Both the position numbers and the translations under genes were made by a program. Below the pieces are notes generated by a model, which saw only the letters and a program-made list of their open reading frames with translations, searched no databases and was not told the origin of the DNA. Source: Anoplolepis gracilipes (taxonomy: Eukaryota > Arthropoda > Insecta > Hymenoptera > Formicidae). From it: DNA of 64,000 bases. The stretch covers positions 11,361,001 to 11,425,000 of the forward strand of contig NC_132972.1 in assembly GCF_047496725.1 (NCBI RefSeq), read 5' to 3'. Positions 24,395 through 34,452 of this stretch are shown here, one piece after another; positions within the stretch are counted from its first letter, which is position 1, and the number at the start of each line of letters is the position of its first letter.

Positions 24395-24859
24395 TCACTC
24401 AGCATAATTATAATTAAACCAGCAATGATAGAAATACGACGAGCAAATCCGTAACGATAAATTATCGTAAAAATTAACAACATCGCTGAATAACAAAGAG
24501 AAGAAGTTGGTAAACGCTCGATGAACATGTTTGAAGAATATTATCCGCTATCGTGTAAAACGATGATCGATTGACTCATTATAAATGTAGAATTATCTGC
24601 CTTTGCTTAAATTCACAACATTATCATTCTGTATTATTTTTTTGCGAAACAAAAATGGAAATGCTTTAGCTTAACTTTAGAATATTTCAAATATTGCACT
24701 TATTCTAATATAATAATGTCTACATGTGTAAGAATAACCTATTTCACTGTGTAAGTATGATTTATATTGTTCTTTTGGTGATTTAAAATCATTTTTAAAG
24801 AGAAGTCATTTTTGACAACAATCTGAAATTTTCACTAAAACATTAATGCGAACCGCCAT

Positions 24860-25000
24860 ATAATTAATATTATTTCTCAACTTACGTTTTTAATATTAAT
24901 GATATTTATGGGAACTTTCGACAAACTCGCGGTTCTTGAACATTAATTTCTTTGATGTTAATTCATCTTGAAAAGTTATTATTTAAGAAAACTAGCAAAG
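24860..25000. repeat. duplicated segment, copy A
   Basis: This copy matches 25456-25631 through TTTCTCAACTTACGTTTTTA, the block GTGGGAACTCTCGACAAACT-like at 24910, CGCGGTT, TTGAACATTAATT, and TTAATTCATC. A minus-strand GTAAGT donor-like site is preserved at 24886-24891. In copy A one base is missing relative to copy B (CGCGAG against CGCGAAG on the minus strand), which breaks the frame that is open in copy B. Confidence 0.65.
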
Positions 25001-25455
25001 TTCTTCCGCTTCATTTTTTAAAGACGCTCTCAGGGAGATTATGTCACTTGCTAAATGTATTATAGTAGAGCAAGATTATAGAGAAAATGCATACAACATC
25101 CTGAAACTGGTTCGCTACTTATAAGCTGACTAGAATTTAAAGTTTTAAGAAAGCAATTAAACGCGCTTAGTCGTGATATAAGTAAGTTAAGGAAGGAGTA
25201 GCGTAAGTAATTTTGTCCCGCTTGTGCGCGATGACAAAGATAGCTGAATAATTTGGGCTTTGTCTCCGATGTAACGGATAAATTTGCATCAGAGGAAAAT
25301 GTTTTTCCAAAAAGTAGAAGCACATTTATTTCTAAAGTCGAGATTATTTCGATATTATTTCGAGATACAATATGGGAAACAAAACTTATAAATTTTGTGA
25401 GGTAGTTTAACATGAATTTTCTCTCCTTTCATAAAATAATTATTGCAGAACTGTA

Positions 25456-25631
25456 ATTTAATTAATATTTCTCAACTTACTTTCTTAATATTAATAGTAT
25501 TTGTGGGAACTCTCGACAAACTTCGCGGTTTTTGAACATTAATTCCTCTGACGCTAATTCATCTCCAAAGATTATTAATAATACTAATTGTAAGCATATT
25601 TGAAAAGTAATTTTTCAAAATTTCAGCAAAG
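25456..25631 (-). repeat. duplicated segment, copy B, possibly exonic
   Basis: In copy B the minus strand has an open frame ending at AGAAA then GTAAGT (25481-25486). It reads GDELASEELMFKNREVCREF then PQILLILR. The upstream sequence is TA-rich and no acceptor is clear. The pair could be a duplicated exon, with copy A decayed, or simply two fragments of a dispersed element. The two copies are about 590 bp apart. Confidence 0.35.
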
Positions 25632-25635
25632 TCTT

Positions 25636-25733
25636 AACAAATTTCATGTAATTAACGCTACAATGTAGCAAAAAAGTATGAGCCAACAAATTTCATGTAA
25701 TTAACGCTACAATGTAGCAAAAAAGTATGAGCC
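25636..25733. repeat. perfect tandem duplication of 49 bp
   Basis: A 49-base unit (AACAAATTTCATGTAATTAA, then CGCTACAATGTAGC, then AAAAAAGTATGAGCC) is present twice without any difference and without spacer. The unit itself contains the small palindrome GCTACAATGTAGC. Identity indicates a recent event. Confidence 0.95.
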
Positions 25734-27300
25734 ATCTACGATATTTACTTTTAATATTAGATAATATCTATTTTTTATTATTAAAATACGATTTAGATAA
25801 TAATCGATCGTAGAAGGAGGAGGAATTTATAAAGTTACTTTTCTTATTTCTGTCCAACTATTGTTAAACTTTGGCACAAATGAAAGTTTCATGAAGTTCG
25901 ATTCTTACGCAATTATTTTTGATATCAAGTGACACTTACATTAAGCACTATAATCATCGTTAGATGAAAACAATGATTGATCGCAAATAACAATGGCACC
26001 ACATGACCCATTAACACATTTTGTGCAACTGTAGAAAAAAGTACTTCTGTTCCTTTCGGAGTAGTTTTGTATTGATTCGTATTTCGCTCGCGGAAATAAC
26101 TTTTGTGACAATAACTCAGACAAACTTAATATCCTGCGGGTGTTATCAAGTCTCGTATCTTTTATATTTGGATGGAAAATTTAAAGAGTTTCTGACATTC
26201 CATTTGTAATCAATGATATTTGTTTCTTGAATGTATTTTATATAGTTTTTATACATTGTAAACTATTTTTATATACGAATTATCAATGAGCATAATTACA
26301 CATGTAACATTAACCAAAACAGATTAAGAGTACCAAAATAAAATGACATCGGTCATTATTTTTTATATGACTCTTCTATCTTTGTTTTTGCCGAATAAAT
26401 GCATGTTTTACTCGACGAAAATGTCAAGATGATAAAATATTGTCTCACAAATGTGCATCAATACTTTGATTGATCGTCGCTACTGTCGCCGCGACGGCAG
26501 CCACAAAAGCATCTCGAGACATCTCGTTTACAACACACGTTTCCGTTTAACCTGGATGACGTCACATAGCAAACGAAGGTCACGGTCGACGGATTTTCTA
26601 CAACGACATGGACACGTTCCTTCCCCTAAAATCCGCATGATCAATTCATATCTCGACGATATTACATCAGTTTACTTAAGAAGTTTCAAATGCTACAATA
26701 TTAGTTTGAATCTTTAAAAAACTTTGTTTTAAAATGTTCTTCACATAGATTTTGATCTAAAAATAGCTAGTCATTTAAATACTTGATTAGAAAGCAGCAA
26801 AGTCTGTAGATCGCATGCGTAAGAACATTCACTTTTTCACACATTAAATCCTCGGCTTAAAGTAAAACAACAACGTTGCACAAACGCTTTAAATCCTTGT
26901 CCAAACAATAGAACCTTCGAATAACAATGGTTCAAACAAGATTCTCTTGTGTCTAATGTAAATCCTATTCAATATATTGAACAATATAGTTTTATAATTG
27001 TTATTTTTTTGAGAATCAACGATATAAGAGTATTTAATTATTTGATTTTTATTTTCAACACAACAATGTCTCTTTCGTAACATTGCTTCTGATCTCGTAA
27101 CTGTATCTCAAAATTTGTTCATACGAATCTCCAGTCTTCACTTAAATCCTTCTTCATAAAACAACTAAATTCTTATATAGGAAACGTTTAATTTATCAAA
27201 GATGTTTCCCAAAGTTCATCAATAACAGGTATTACAAGTTCAATTCCTTGTTCAAAGAACCAGTAATCCGCTACACTTGGCGCAGGTGGTAGCGTCTCAC
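25734..27300. other. mixed AT-rich sequence with one CpG-containing patch
   Basis: At 26470-26640 the sequence is GC-richer and includes a full TGACGTCA. The rest is AT-rich without supportable exons. The segment adjoining 27300 is probably the intron that follows the exon ending at 27301. Confidence 0.4.
26557..26564. promoter_or_regulatory. full cAMP-response-element palindrome
   Basis: TGACGTCA, the consensus site for CREB-type bZIP factors, lies within a locally GC-richer patch (26470-26640). Eight-base matches occur by chance, so function is only suggested. Confidence 0.25.
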
Positions 27301-27764
27301 GAGAATAACGTTCCGCTGTCACTTCTAGAAGCAGTCATGGGAGAATCATTATCCACCTCGTCGTCCTCCGATTCGCTGCACTCACGAACAGGCGCCTGTG
27401 TTCTCAGTTTCTTAGTGATACTAACGTAATATCGATGTGACGATAAGTGGCGTGCTTCGCGATTTAATCGACGAAAAGGCATTTCGAAAAGAGAAAGGAG
27501 GAAAGTTTTCTCGCGCAGTGCGGGTACCTCGACGACGACGTCGTCGTTGTGATCTCCGTTGTCTCTCCGTCCGTCACAGTCCGTGAAATTTAACGGGTAT
27601 CGTACATCCGGAGTACAAGGATAAAGTACGAATGCCGCATCGTCCTTGACATTCGACGAACGCGTCACGAAAACGTGGAATGAGTCAATGAAACCCTGAA
27701 GAGGAGTTCCGAGAGTCCAGTCACGAGAAGAACAATCGCGCGTAAAAATCCGATAACCATCACC
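27301..27764 (-). CDS. probable 5' coding exon of a minus-strand gene
   Basis: The minus-strand frame is open from a TAA just above 27764 through to a donor at 27301 (TTCTC then GTGAGA). Without splicing it meets TGA four bases later. The only in-frame ATG is at 27482-27480, giving MPFRRLNREARHLSSHRYYV followed by SITKKLRTQAPVRE, an acidic stretch CSESEDDEVDND and SPMTASRSDSGTLFS, then a split codon. Upstream of that ATG the frame is also open and protein-like (for instance GFIDSFHVFVTRSSNVKDDA). The true start may therefore lie in another exon, or the upstream part may be leader. The N-terminal basic part followed by an acidic Ser-rich part suggests a cytoplasmic tail. A CpG island lies immediately upstream. 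I cannot name it. Confidence 0.45.
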
Positions 27765-28060
27765 TTATCACGCTTTTTCACGCAACCAGACACAAAAGAT
27801 TCAGAGATTGAGCGGCTTCACGAACCATCTATCTCATAAAGGGCGGAATGGCGTAGAGTAAATAGCTGAACGGTCGGTCGTATTGTCTCAGTCAACGATG
27901 GCTTTTTCACGGCGTGAGAGAGAGGAGGCCAGCTCGCAGCTCACTATCCCGTACTGCGGTACACGCTAGCGGTTTTCTCTCGCGCGCCGCCCCCTCACCG
28001 TCGGCCTTCCAACCCCCGTGTTTCTCCTTTTCTCTCTACCTAGCACCATCAAGCGCGCTC

Positions 28061-28102
<42 letters not shown>

Positions 28103-28319
28103 CTTCACCCTCTATATTTCTCTCTCTTTCTGCCTCTCATTTTCGCAGGGTATAATCATCCTTTATCTCACTCGCACCTCGATGTTGTCCTTTTCTTTCT
28201 CTTCCTCGTTCTACCTCCGTCTCCTCTTCGTTGTCGTCGTCGTCACCGTCGTCGTGAAAGGGCGCGCATACACGCACGTGGCGCCGCTTCGTTGTCAAGG
28301 CGACTGCGCCACTTTGGAG
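27765..28319 (+). promoter_or_regulatory. CpG island, possible bidirectional promoter, plus-strand first exon end
   Basis: A GC-rich region between the minus-strand frame (27301-27764) and a plus-strand donor GGAG then GTACGT at 28319/28320. The donor has a nearly ideal consensus. The open plus-strand frame at 27914-28390 is not evidence of coding, since it is carried by a TC repeat and runs through the donor. The head-to-head arrangement suggests divergent promoters. Confidence 0.45.
28062..28096. repeat. TC microsatellite
   Basis: About 17 CT units within the CpG island, in a wider pyrimidine-rich zone up to about 28140. Such tracts bind GAGA-type factors in insects, on the opposite strand. 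Confidence 0.9.
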
Positions 28320-29026
28320 GTACGTCCGAGATCTACTCTATCCTCGGTCATTTCAGCTTGACACTCCTATCATATCTAGGTTTCTCATAAATTACTCTGA
28401 GTGAATGAAAAATGATCGCGTAGCATGTGGATAAATGGCGATACGCCACGCACAATTTATTCGCCCTTCGGTAATAATCGTGTTATTGGTTTTTTCATCA
28501 TCGTATCTCTCGAAACGCTATTAAGCTGTATTCGAAAACCATTTGTCTTGTTGAGGAAGATAACACATTTTCGTAAGCCTCTCTTTTTCACTCAATGTGT
28601 TTCCAAAATTGAGAAGAGAAGTAAGGACGTTAAAATGTGCAAGATATATTTTTCATTGGAATCGTTTACAATCATGATTTTTGACAAGCTAAATTTATCT
28701 CAATTCATCTTAATTATTTTTATTAAGCGTTGTCATGGTTTAATATTTTATTGATTAAATAATTTGCAATGTTTTTGATCGATTTTTTGTACTTGCCAAA
28801 CTCTGAATGAGCATCCCTGTTTAATCAGCGAGATAACCTCGAGATACGTTCTGTTAAGGGTAGGTTTGTGCACTAGGGACGGTGGGTTATTTTGGTGTAA
28901 CGAAACACATACCGAAATGAATGGACGGGCTGTCGGAGAGACATCGATTCGCACCGGGAGCCAAGCTAAACTTGCGTGACGAGTTTGCGCTGTAATACGA
29001 GCGGAAGACTTGAATTCTGAGTGAAC
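28320..29026. other. post-island sequence
   Basis: Presumed start of the plus-strand intron. At 28440-28760 a plus-strand frame is open but lacks supporting signals. At 28840-29060 GC rises again; a minus-strand frame here contains a donor-like ATTTCG then GTATGT. Confidence 0.35.
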
Positions 29027-29057
29027 CACGTGGCACTGGTGCGCCAAGCTTACGTAA
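29027..29057. promoter_or_regulatory. E-box plus PAR-bZIP palindrome pair
   Basis: CACGTG (29027-29032) and TTACGTAA (29050-29057) are both perfect palindromes and lie 17 bases apart in a small GC-richer patch. In insects CACGTG is bound by CLOCK/CYCLE and other bHLH factors, and TTACGTAA by VRILLE/PDP1-type bZIPs. The pairing resembles known clock-controlled regulatory sites. Which gene it would serve is unknown. Confidence 0.3.
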
Positions 29058-29971
29058 TAAAAAGCGTGCGCGAACTGACATTATTAATGAAATCTTTTCG
29101 TACTCTTAGCTATCTCACAATCAGCATTTTAATGTAACTTTTTACTCGCATAATGTTAACGTTACCGCACGTGTTACACATGTTAGCACTAATGAAGCGA
29201 AAAAAATTGTAACTACCGAAGAATTTTCATAAAATTCATTTGTCATTAATTCCTAGCTTCAAATAATTAATGTTCAATATTTAAAAAGTCAATTCGATTT
29301 TTTCTCACACGTATGTGCATCTAAGAAATTTGATGATTTTTAACTAATTGTAAAATAAAGATATAAGATGTAATGTAATTTTAATACTATGTTTAAATCG
29401 TATGTATTATATTATATTATGCAAATATTTATATAACAGACAAATATTATTGTAGAAATAATGTCTATTACATTAGCAATTTATTAACTTAACCATTTAC
29501 TCGTATATATCATTTAGGTAAGAGACATCATATATCACTTCACTATTTATGCACACATATAATGCACGATATATATCAAAGTTGGATAAAATATACAAAG
29601 TTCTCTGTACATTACTTTAACCAGAAATTCTTAACCCCATAAATTTGAAGTTGAATTTTTACAATCATAAATTTATTACATTGAAATCTGTTTAAAATAA
29701 AAGTTTTGCATATCTATTTACAATATAGAAAAATATATTTTAATAAAAATATTATAAACAATGCGAGAAATTTGAAACACTTCGTACATCGAAATTATTA
29801 GAAAAAATATAAAAATGTATGATGTAGAGATATGCATATAAATAATATAAATGGTTGCTTTAACGGATCGATGCGAAAGATTTGGAAGATACTCTTTCAC
29901 ACGTGGCGCAGAGCTTCATATGCATAATAGCGCGAAGACAAGCTACATAACAAACGAGTAGTACATGCACA
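29058..29971. other. AT-rich non-coding stretch
   Basis: No supportable feature. A CACGTG is present at about 29914. Confidence 0.45.
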
Positions 29972-30047
29972 TCATTTCAAGGAAAGATATCGCTCCTCTG
30001 TTGCACATCTATTTTTCTGACAATGCAGATGGGTTACATCAATTGCG
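29972..30047 (-). CDS. weak candidate terminal exon
   Basis: A strong minus-strand acceptor (ATAATCTTCTTTCTCCATTAG) precedes a short frame reading AIDVTHLHCQKNRCATEERY then LSLK and TGA. No poly(A) signal follows within about 100 bases, so it may be a cryptic acceptor. There is no recognisable family. Confidence 0.2.
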
Positions 30048-31423
30048 CTAATGGAGAAAGAAGATTATTGTTACCCATCAAAGATATATATGTAACTCAA
30101 ATGTTGTAAAATAAATCTTAAAAGTTGATCAGCTACAAGCGTGATTTAATGGTTATTATCTTTCAAGAGCGTATAATAATTTTGCTTTATGTGCATTGCT
30201 ATTTATACAAAAATTATATGTATACAAATATTGTAATATCTAAAAATATCTATAGACTATATAAGATATTTATTCAATAAAATGTAACACAAAATTTAAC
30301 TGGCACATAATAAACAATTTTTAAAATATATATATATATATAGGTTTAGCTTTAAATCTAATAATCTCGTTTTACTTATGAGCTTATTGTATATACATGC
30401 AGAACGCATAAACAAAACATTATTCATATTAATCATTAATTCATATTATTCATATTAGTTAATTCAATAACTTATGCAACTGTCTTGTCAACTTTTATTG
30501 CTAATTTTGCATATTTCGCGAAGCGCCACATTATATAATTTAATTATATCCAATAACTCAACGTGGTTTGATACATGATTAATATGCTTTTTAAGCGATA
30601 AGCTACTCATAAAGATATTCGCCTAATAAACGTGAGTTTCATTAATAATTCAGTCCATGCAACATCTGGGTGCAATGCAAAGACAGTAATTTGAGGACAT
30701 TAATTTTAGAACATTATTTTGATGTTAAAACTTACAATTTAAATAGTTAATAATATTATAGTATAAATATAGTAATATTTAAGAGAAACTTATATGGAAA
30801 ATTCTAATGAGTTATGACACACACAACATATATATGTATAAATATAAAAAAGTTGGATATTATCAAATAAAATAAAAAATTAATTATATTTAATTATAAA
30901 TTTGTAATTTCATATCACAGTCTAAGATATTTTCATTTTTTTATATTAGCTATATAAATATTCAACTGAATAATGTGCAAAATCTAAATTTATAACTTTC
31001 CATCATTATATAATAACTCGTTTTAAGATTTGTCATAAATTTCTCAACCCAAGTACCCCACGCAAGATTAGGTAAATCTATTTTTTTACAGATCACCTAA
31101 ATCTCATGGAATAAAACGTTCCACGAATAAGATAAATCTTGGAGGATTTAGCCAAAAAAAACATAAATCAAGAGTTTCAAAATCATGAGATTAAACCTTA
31201 CAGATTAATTAAATTTCATAAATTTTATAAAATACGTCACAAATTATAACAATATTTTTAATTATATATTAGTTGTAGAAAAAGATAAAAGATATTTAAA
31301 AAAAAAAGTTATCCGATTTATAAAAGCTTCATATTATAGTTTCCAGGTATAACAATATATACTTCTCTTGTAGAAATTCTATTTTATTACATCTATATTT
31401 AGAGCTATATTTAAATCTGTATG

Positions 31424-31454
<31 letters not shown>

Positions 31455-31760
31455 AGAGAGAGAGAGAAAGAGAGAGAGAGAGAAAGAGAGAGAGAGAGTA
31501 TTTTTTTATCTATGAAAAATCTAAAACTATTAGCCTATCTATCAATATAATACATCCTGCTATTGAAATGTAAGCTTGCATAAATGCGAATACGGCGCTA
31601 TCTAGGAATCAACAGAAGTATCCATGGCAATATAAGGGAAGAGCTTAAATGCGAAAGCTTCAGGCTCCAGCGGATGCTGAACAGTCGATAAAGCAGCAAG
31701 GTAACTATGCGGCTGTCTCTTCCGCTCAATCGAGGTGGCAATACCTTTGTATTGACTTAC
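30048..31760. other. AT-rich non-coding stretch
   Basis: This contains TA at 30329-30341, a compound TA/GA microsatellite at 31428-31499, and a GC-richer patch at 31570-31860 that includes the candidate exon below. Confidence 0.45.
31428..31499. repeat. compound TA and GA microsatellite
   Basis: About 12 TA units, then interrupted GA units (with GAAAGA interruptions). Confidence 0.9.
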
Positions 31761-31816
31761 AAAGCGTATGTCTCCTCGTGAAGCAACTTCAGCAACTAGA
31801 GAGCATGCAGAAGTGA
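31761..31816 (-). CDS. weak candidate 56-base exon
   Basis: The minus-strand acceptor CATATTCGCTCCAG and donor CGCTTT then GTAAGT enclose 56 bases. After two leading bases the frame reads TSACSLVAEVASRGDIRF and ends on a codon boundary. The donor is strong and the acceptor moderate. The protein is not recognised. Confidence 0.25.
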
Positions 31817-32771
31817 CTGGAGCGAATATGTGTTAAGCATACTTCATCTCTAAAAGCATGTTGAGTGCTTTACAAATAGGCCAACTGAAGAGTATACTCA
31901 CAAATCAGAATAACACCGCAAATTCTCAAAATGAAGAATTTTAATGATTAAAAAATTTCTACTTTATCACATGTGCAGATATTTAAAAAAGTGAAAGAAT
32001 CAATTAACTGCACGAAATTATATAGATATTACAGGCATTTTTTCTTAAATGTTAAAAAGTAATTGGTTTTATACATCTATTATACAATCTACACAAAAAT
32101 AATATTAAATGATAATAAAAATGAAATTATATATTTTAATACAAAATAAATATAATTATTTTCTCTGTCAATTTTTCATAAAAATTTACACATCAAAATT
32201 ACTAGCTATAAAAAGGTTTCAAAATTTATTCTGATATATCTTTTTATATACTAATCATAAATTTATTCTTTATATGTATAGTAACATAATAAAGTATACG
32301 TAAATAAACTACATATAAAAATATATTCTTTTATATGCATAAAAATAAAATCTCATAAAAATTATTACTGCTTGTAAAGATTATATTTTTAATTAGTGTT
32401 TTGTTTCTTGCAATACTTCGTCTTTTATTATTATTTAAATTCCGATTCATAAAAACTTTAATTATCTGTATATATTATCTGAAAAATATAATACGCAACC
32501 AAAAAACCAATTATATTATCTCAGCAATTTGTATTTTTATCGTTCAATAATCGTTTAATAATTTTTTTCTTAAACAATGCATACGAAATTAATTAAAACA
32601 ATTGAATATAAATTCTTATAAAATTTTAATATTTATATATAGTTTTTTTCTTTAAAGTGATTTATATATATATACTATTTTATTTTATATAAAAATAGCT
32701 TATTTTATACTAAACATAAATATAAATGTAGATTTAAACAGATTGTTGTAAAAAATTCTTCGTTTAATAAG

Positions 32772-34165
32772 CAAGGTATTTACTCAAACCTTGTAAAAAA
32801 TTCCATAAAAATTTCCTGATTTTCCAGGTATTTTTATTTAAAATTTCAAGTAAAGAAAATATGTAGTTTCAAAATTTTTTAATACGACTATCTCTAAAAT
32901 AAATTCTATTATATACATTTTCTAATTTTTTGCATTCATACAAAGGAAAAACACAGAGCCTTTTGTTTCAAGTGCGAGATTTGTAAATGTATTTTAACAA
33001 ATCGAATAACATTCATAAGATAAGAATATCTTTTCTTTAGATAAAAATGCTTATCTTAGAAAGTTACTCAATTTTTTAGTACATTTAGCATTTATCGATA
33101 TTTTAAATGCATAATTTGGCTGACTGATATGTATGAAGCTGACACTCACTTTATGGAAATGCACTAATTATTTGTAGTCTTGGCTTTATTTTTTATTTCA
33201 AATCCTTTCTACTTTATTTTTAATAGTTCTAGAGTTCTTCACAAATTAAACAAATAATTCTGACAAATAAATCTATAAATAATAATTAAAATCAAAGAAA
33301 TTACTCAAGGACAAACTGAGACGCCAAGTCACGCTACGTCTCACTTTGTCTGCCGATCTTTTAAGCATTTCTAGACAGATTTTAAACGCTTGAGAGTTTC
33401 ATAATAGTTCTATGAAAAATTCTATAAGTAAAAATTATTAAAATATTAATTAAACAAAGTAAATCGCCCGAAACGCCAAGTGTATATATAAATACTGAGA
33501 TGAGAGACATCGTATTTTGATAATTCTATCGACTTTAATAAGATTTTGTGTCAGTCTGTAATTATTTTTAATTTCAAGAGAAGGTTCTGTGCTTTCTATA
33601 AAAGTTATTAAAATATTTATTAAACTATTTATATACTAATATTTATTAAACAAATTATATTTAAAATATTTATTAAACAAATTAGTTTGGCTGAGACGTC
33701 AAAGGTACAAGTATTTAACTGACATACTGGTTATATTTCGATTGTTCGATTATCTATCGACTTTAAATGAGATCTTTTTTGCAATTATTTATACTTTCTG
33801 AATAGAGTTCTAGATATGCGTAATAATTATTAGAATATTTATTAAACAAATTAGATTGAGATGCCGTATAACATAAAAATTCATTTAGTCGATAACTACA
33901 TATCAAAATATGTCCGACGTCTCACTTTAATATTTACACGTCCAGCGTCTCGGGTGATCTAATTTGTGTAATTAATATTTAAATAATTATTACGCATAAA
34001 ACTTTTTGTAGAATTATTGCAGCACTTTTAAGCATTTAAAATCTGACACAAATGCTAAAAAAATCGTCGAAGATGCAGCGTGAACTTGGCATCTCAATTT
34101 GTCCCGATTTTTTTCCAGGGCCATTCTTTTAACAGTCGAGATTATTTGTTTAATATATAATTTTG

Positions 34166-34196
<31 letters not shown>

Positions 34197-34452
34197 TATC
34201 AAAAATTCTAGAACTATTAAAAATAAAACCAAAACTCTCAACAATTAATGACAATTTCACGAGGTGAGACGTCAGTTTCACACACAGCTAACTGTTTACA
34301 ATATGAGAGCAAAATTATAAAAAAGAAAATTTTTGGAAAAAATTTCCTTAATCTTAATAAAATTCCATAAAGATTCTCTCATTTTTCTAGATACAAAAGA
34401 AATATCTGAGAATTCCAGTTTTTCCATATTTTTCCAGGAAGTAAATACCCTG
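32772..34452. mobile_element. composite transposon with CAGGGTATTTACT ends
   Basis: The left end reads CAAGGTATTTACTCAAACCT and the right end, reversed, reads CAGGGTATTTACTTCCTGGA. Subterminal TTCCATAAA-type and TTTCCAGG-type blocks lie on both sides. CAGGG ends are typical of hAT elements, but I see no 8-bp target duplication, so the superfamily is uncertain. The fold-back element at 33205-34240 sits inside it. No transposase frame is visible. Confidence 0.5.
33205..34240. mobile_element. fold-back element copy 2, with internal repeat units
   Basis: The outer arms are inverted copies. TTTTTAATAGTTCTAGA at about 33218 mirrors TCTAGAACTATTAAAAA at about 34207. Further in, GACAAACTGAGACGCCAAGT then CACGCT mirrors AGCGTGAACTTGGCATCTCA then ATTTGTC. 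TTTTAAGCATTT and ACAGATTTTAAACGCTT also have inverted partners. Between the arms lie direct, degenerate units with TATTTTGATAATTCTATCGA (33510) and a related ATTATCTATCGACTTTAAAT (33750), then an inverted unit (AAAATATGTCCGACGTCTCA at about 33908). It is the same family as 19989-20675. A TA microsatellite expanded within the right arm (34160-34199). Confidence 0.7.

Noticed and set aside
25060..25413. 117-codon minus-strand frame
   Set aside because: ATG-poor, AT-driven composition, no splice signals; lies between the two duplicated segments without relation to either.
27914..28390. 158-codon plus-strand frame
   Set aside because: Carried by the TC microsatellite (Ser-Leu repeat) and runs through a near-perfect donor.
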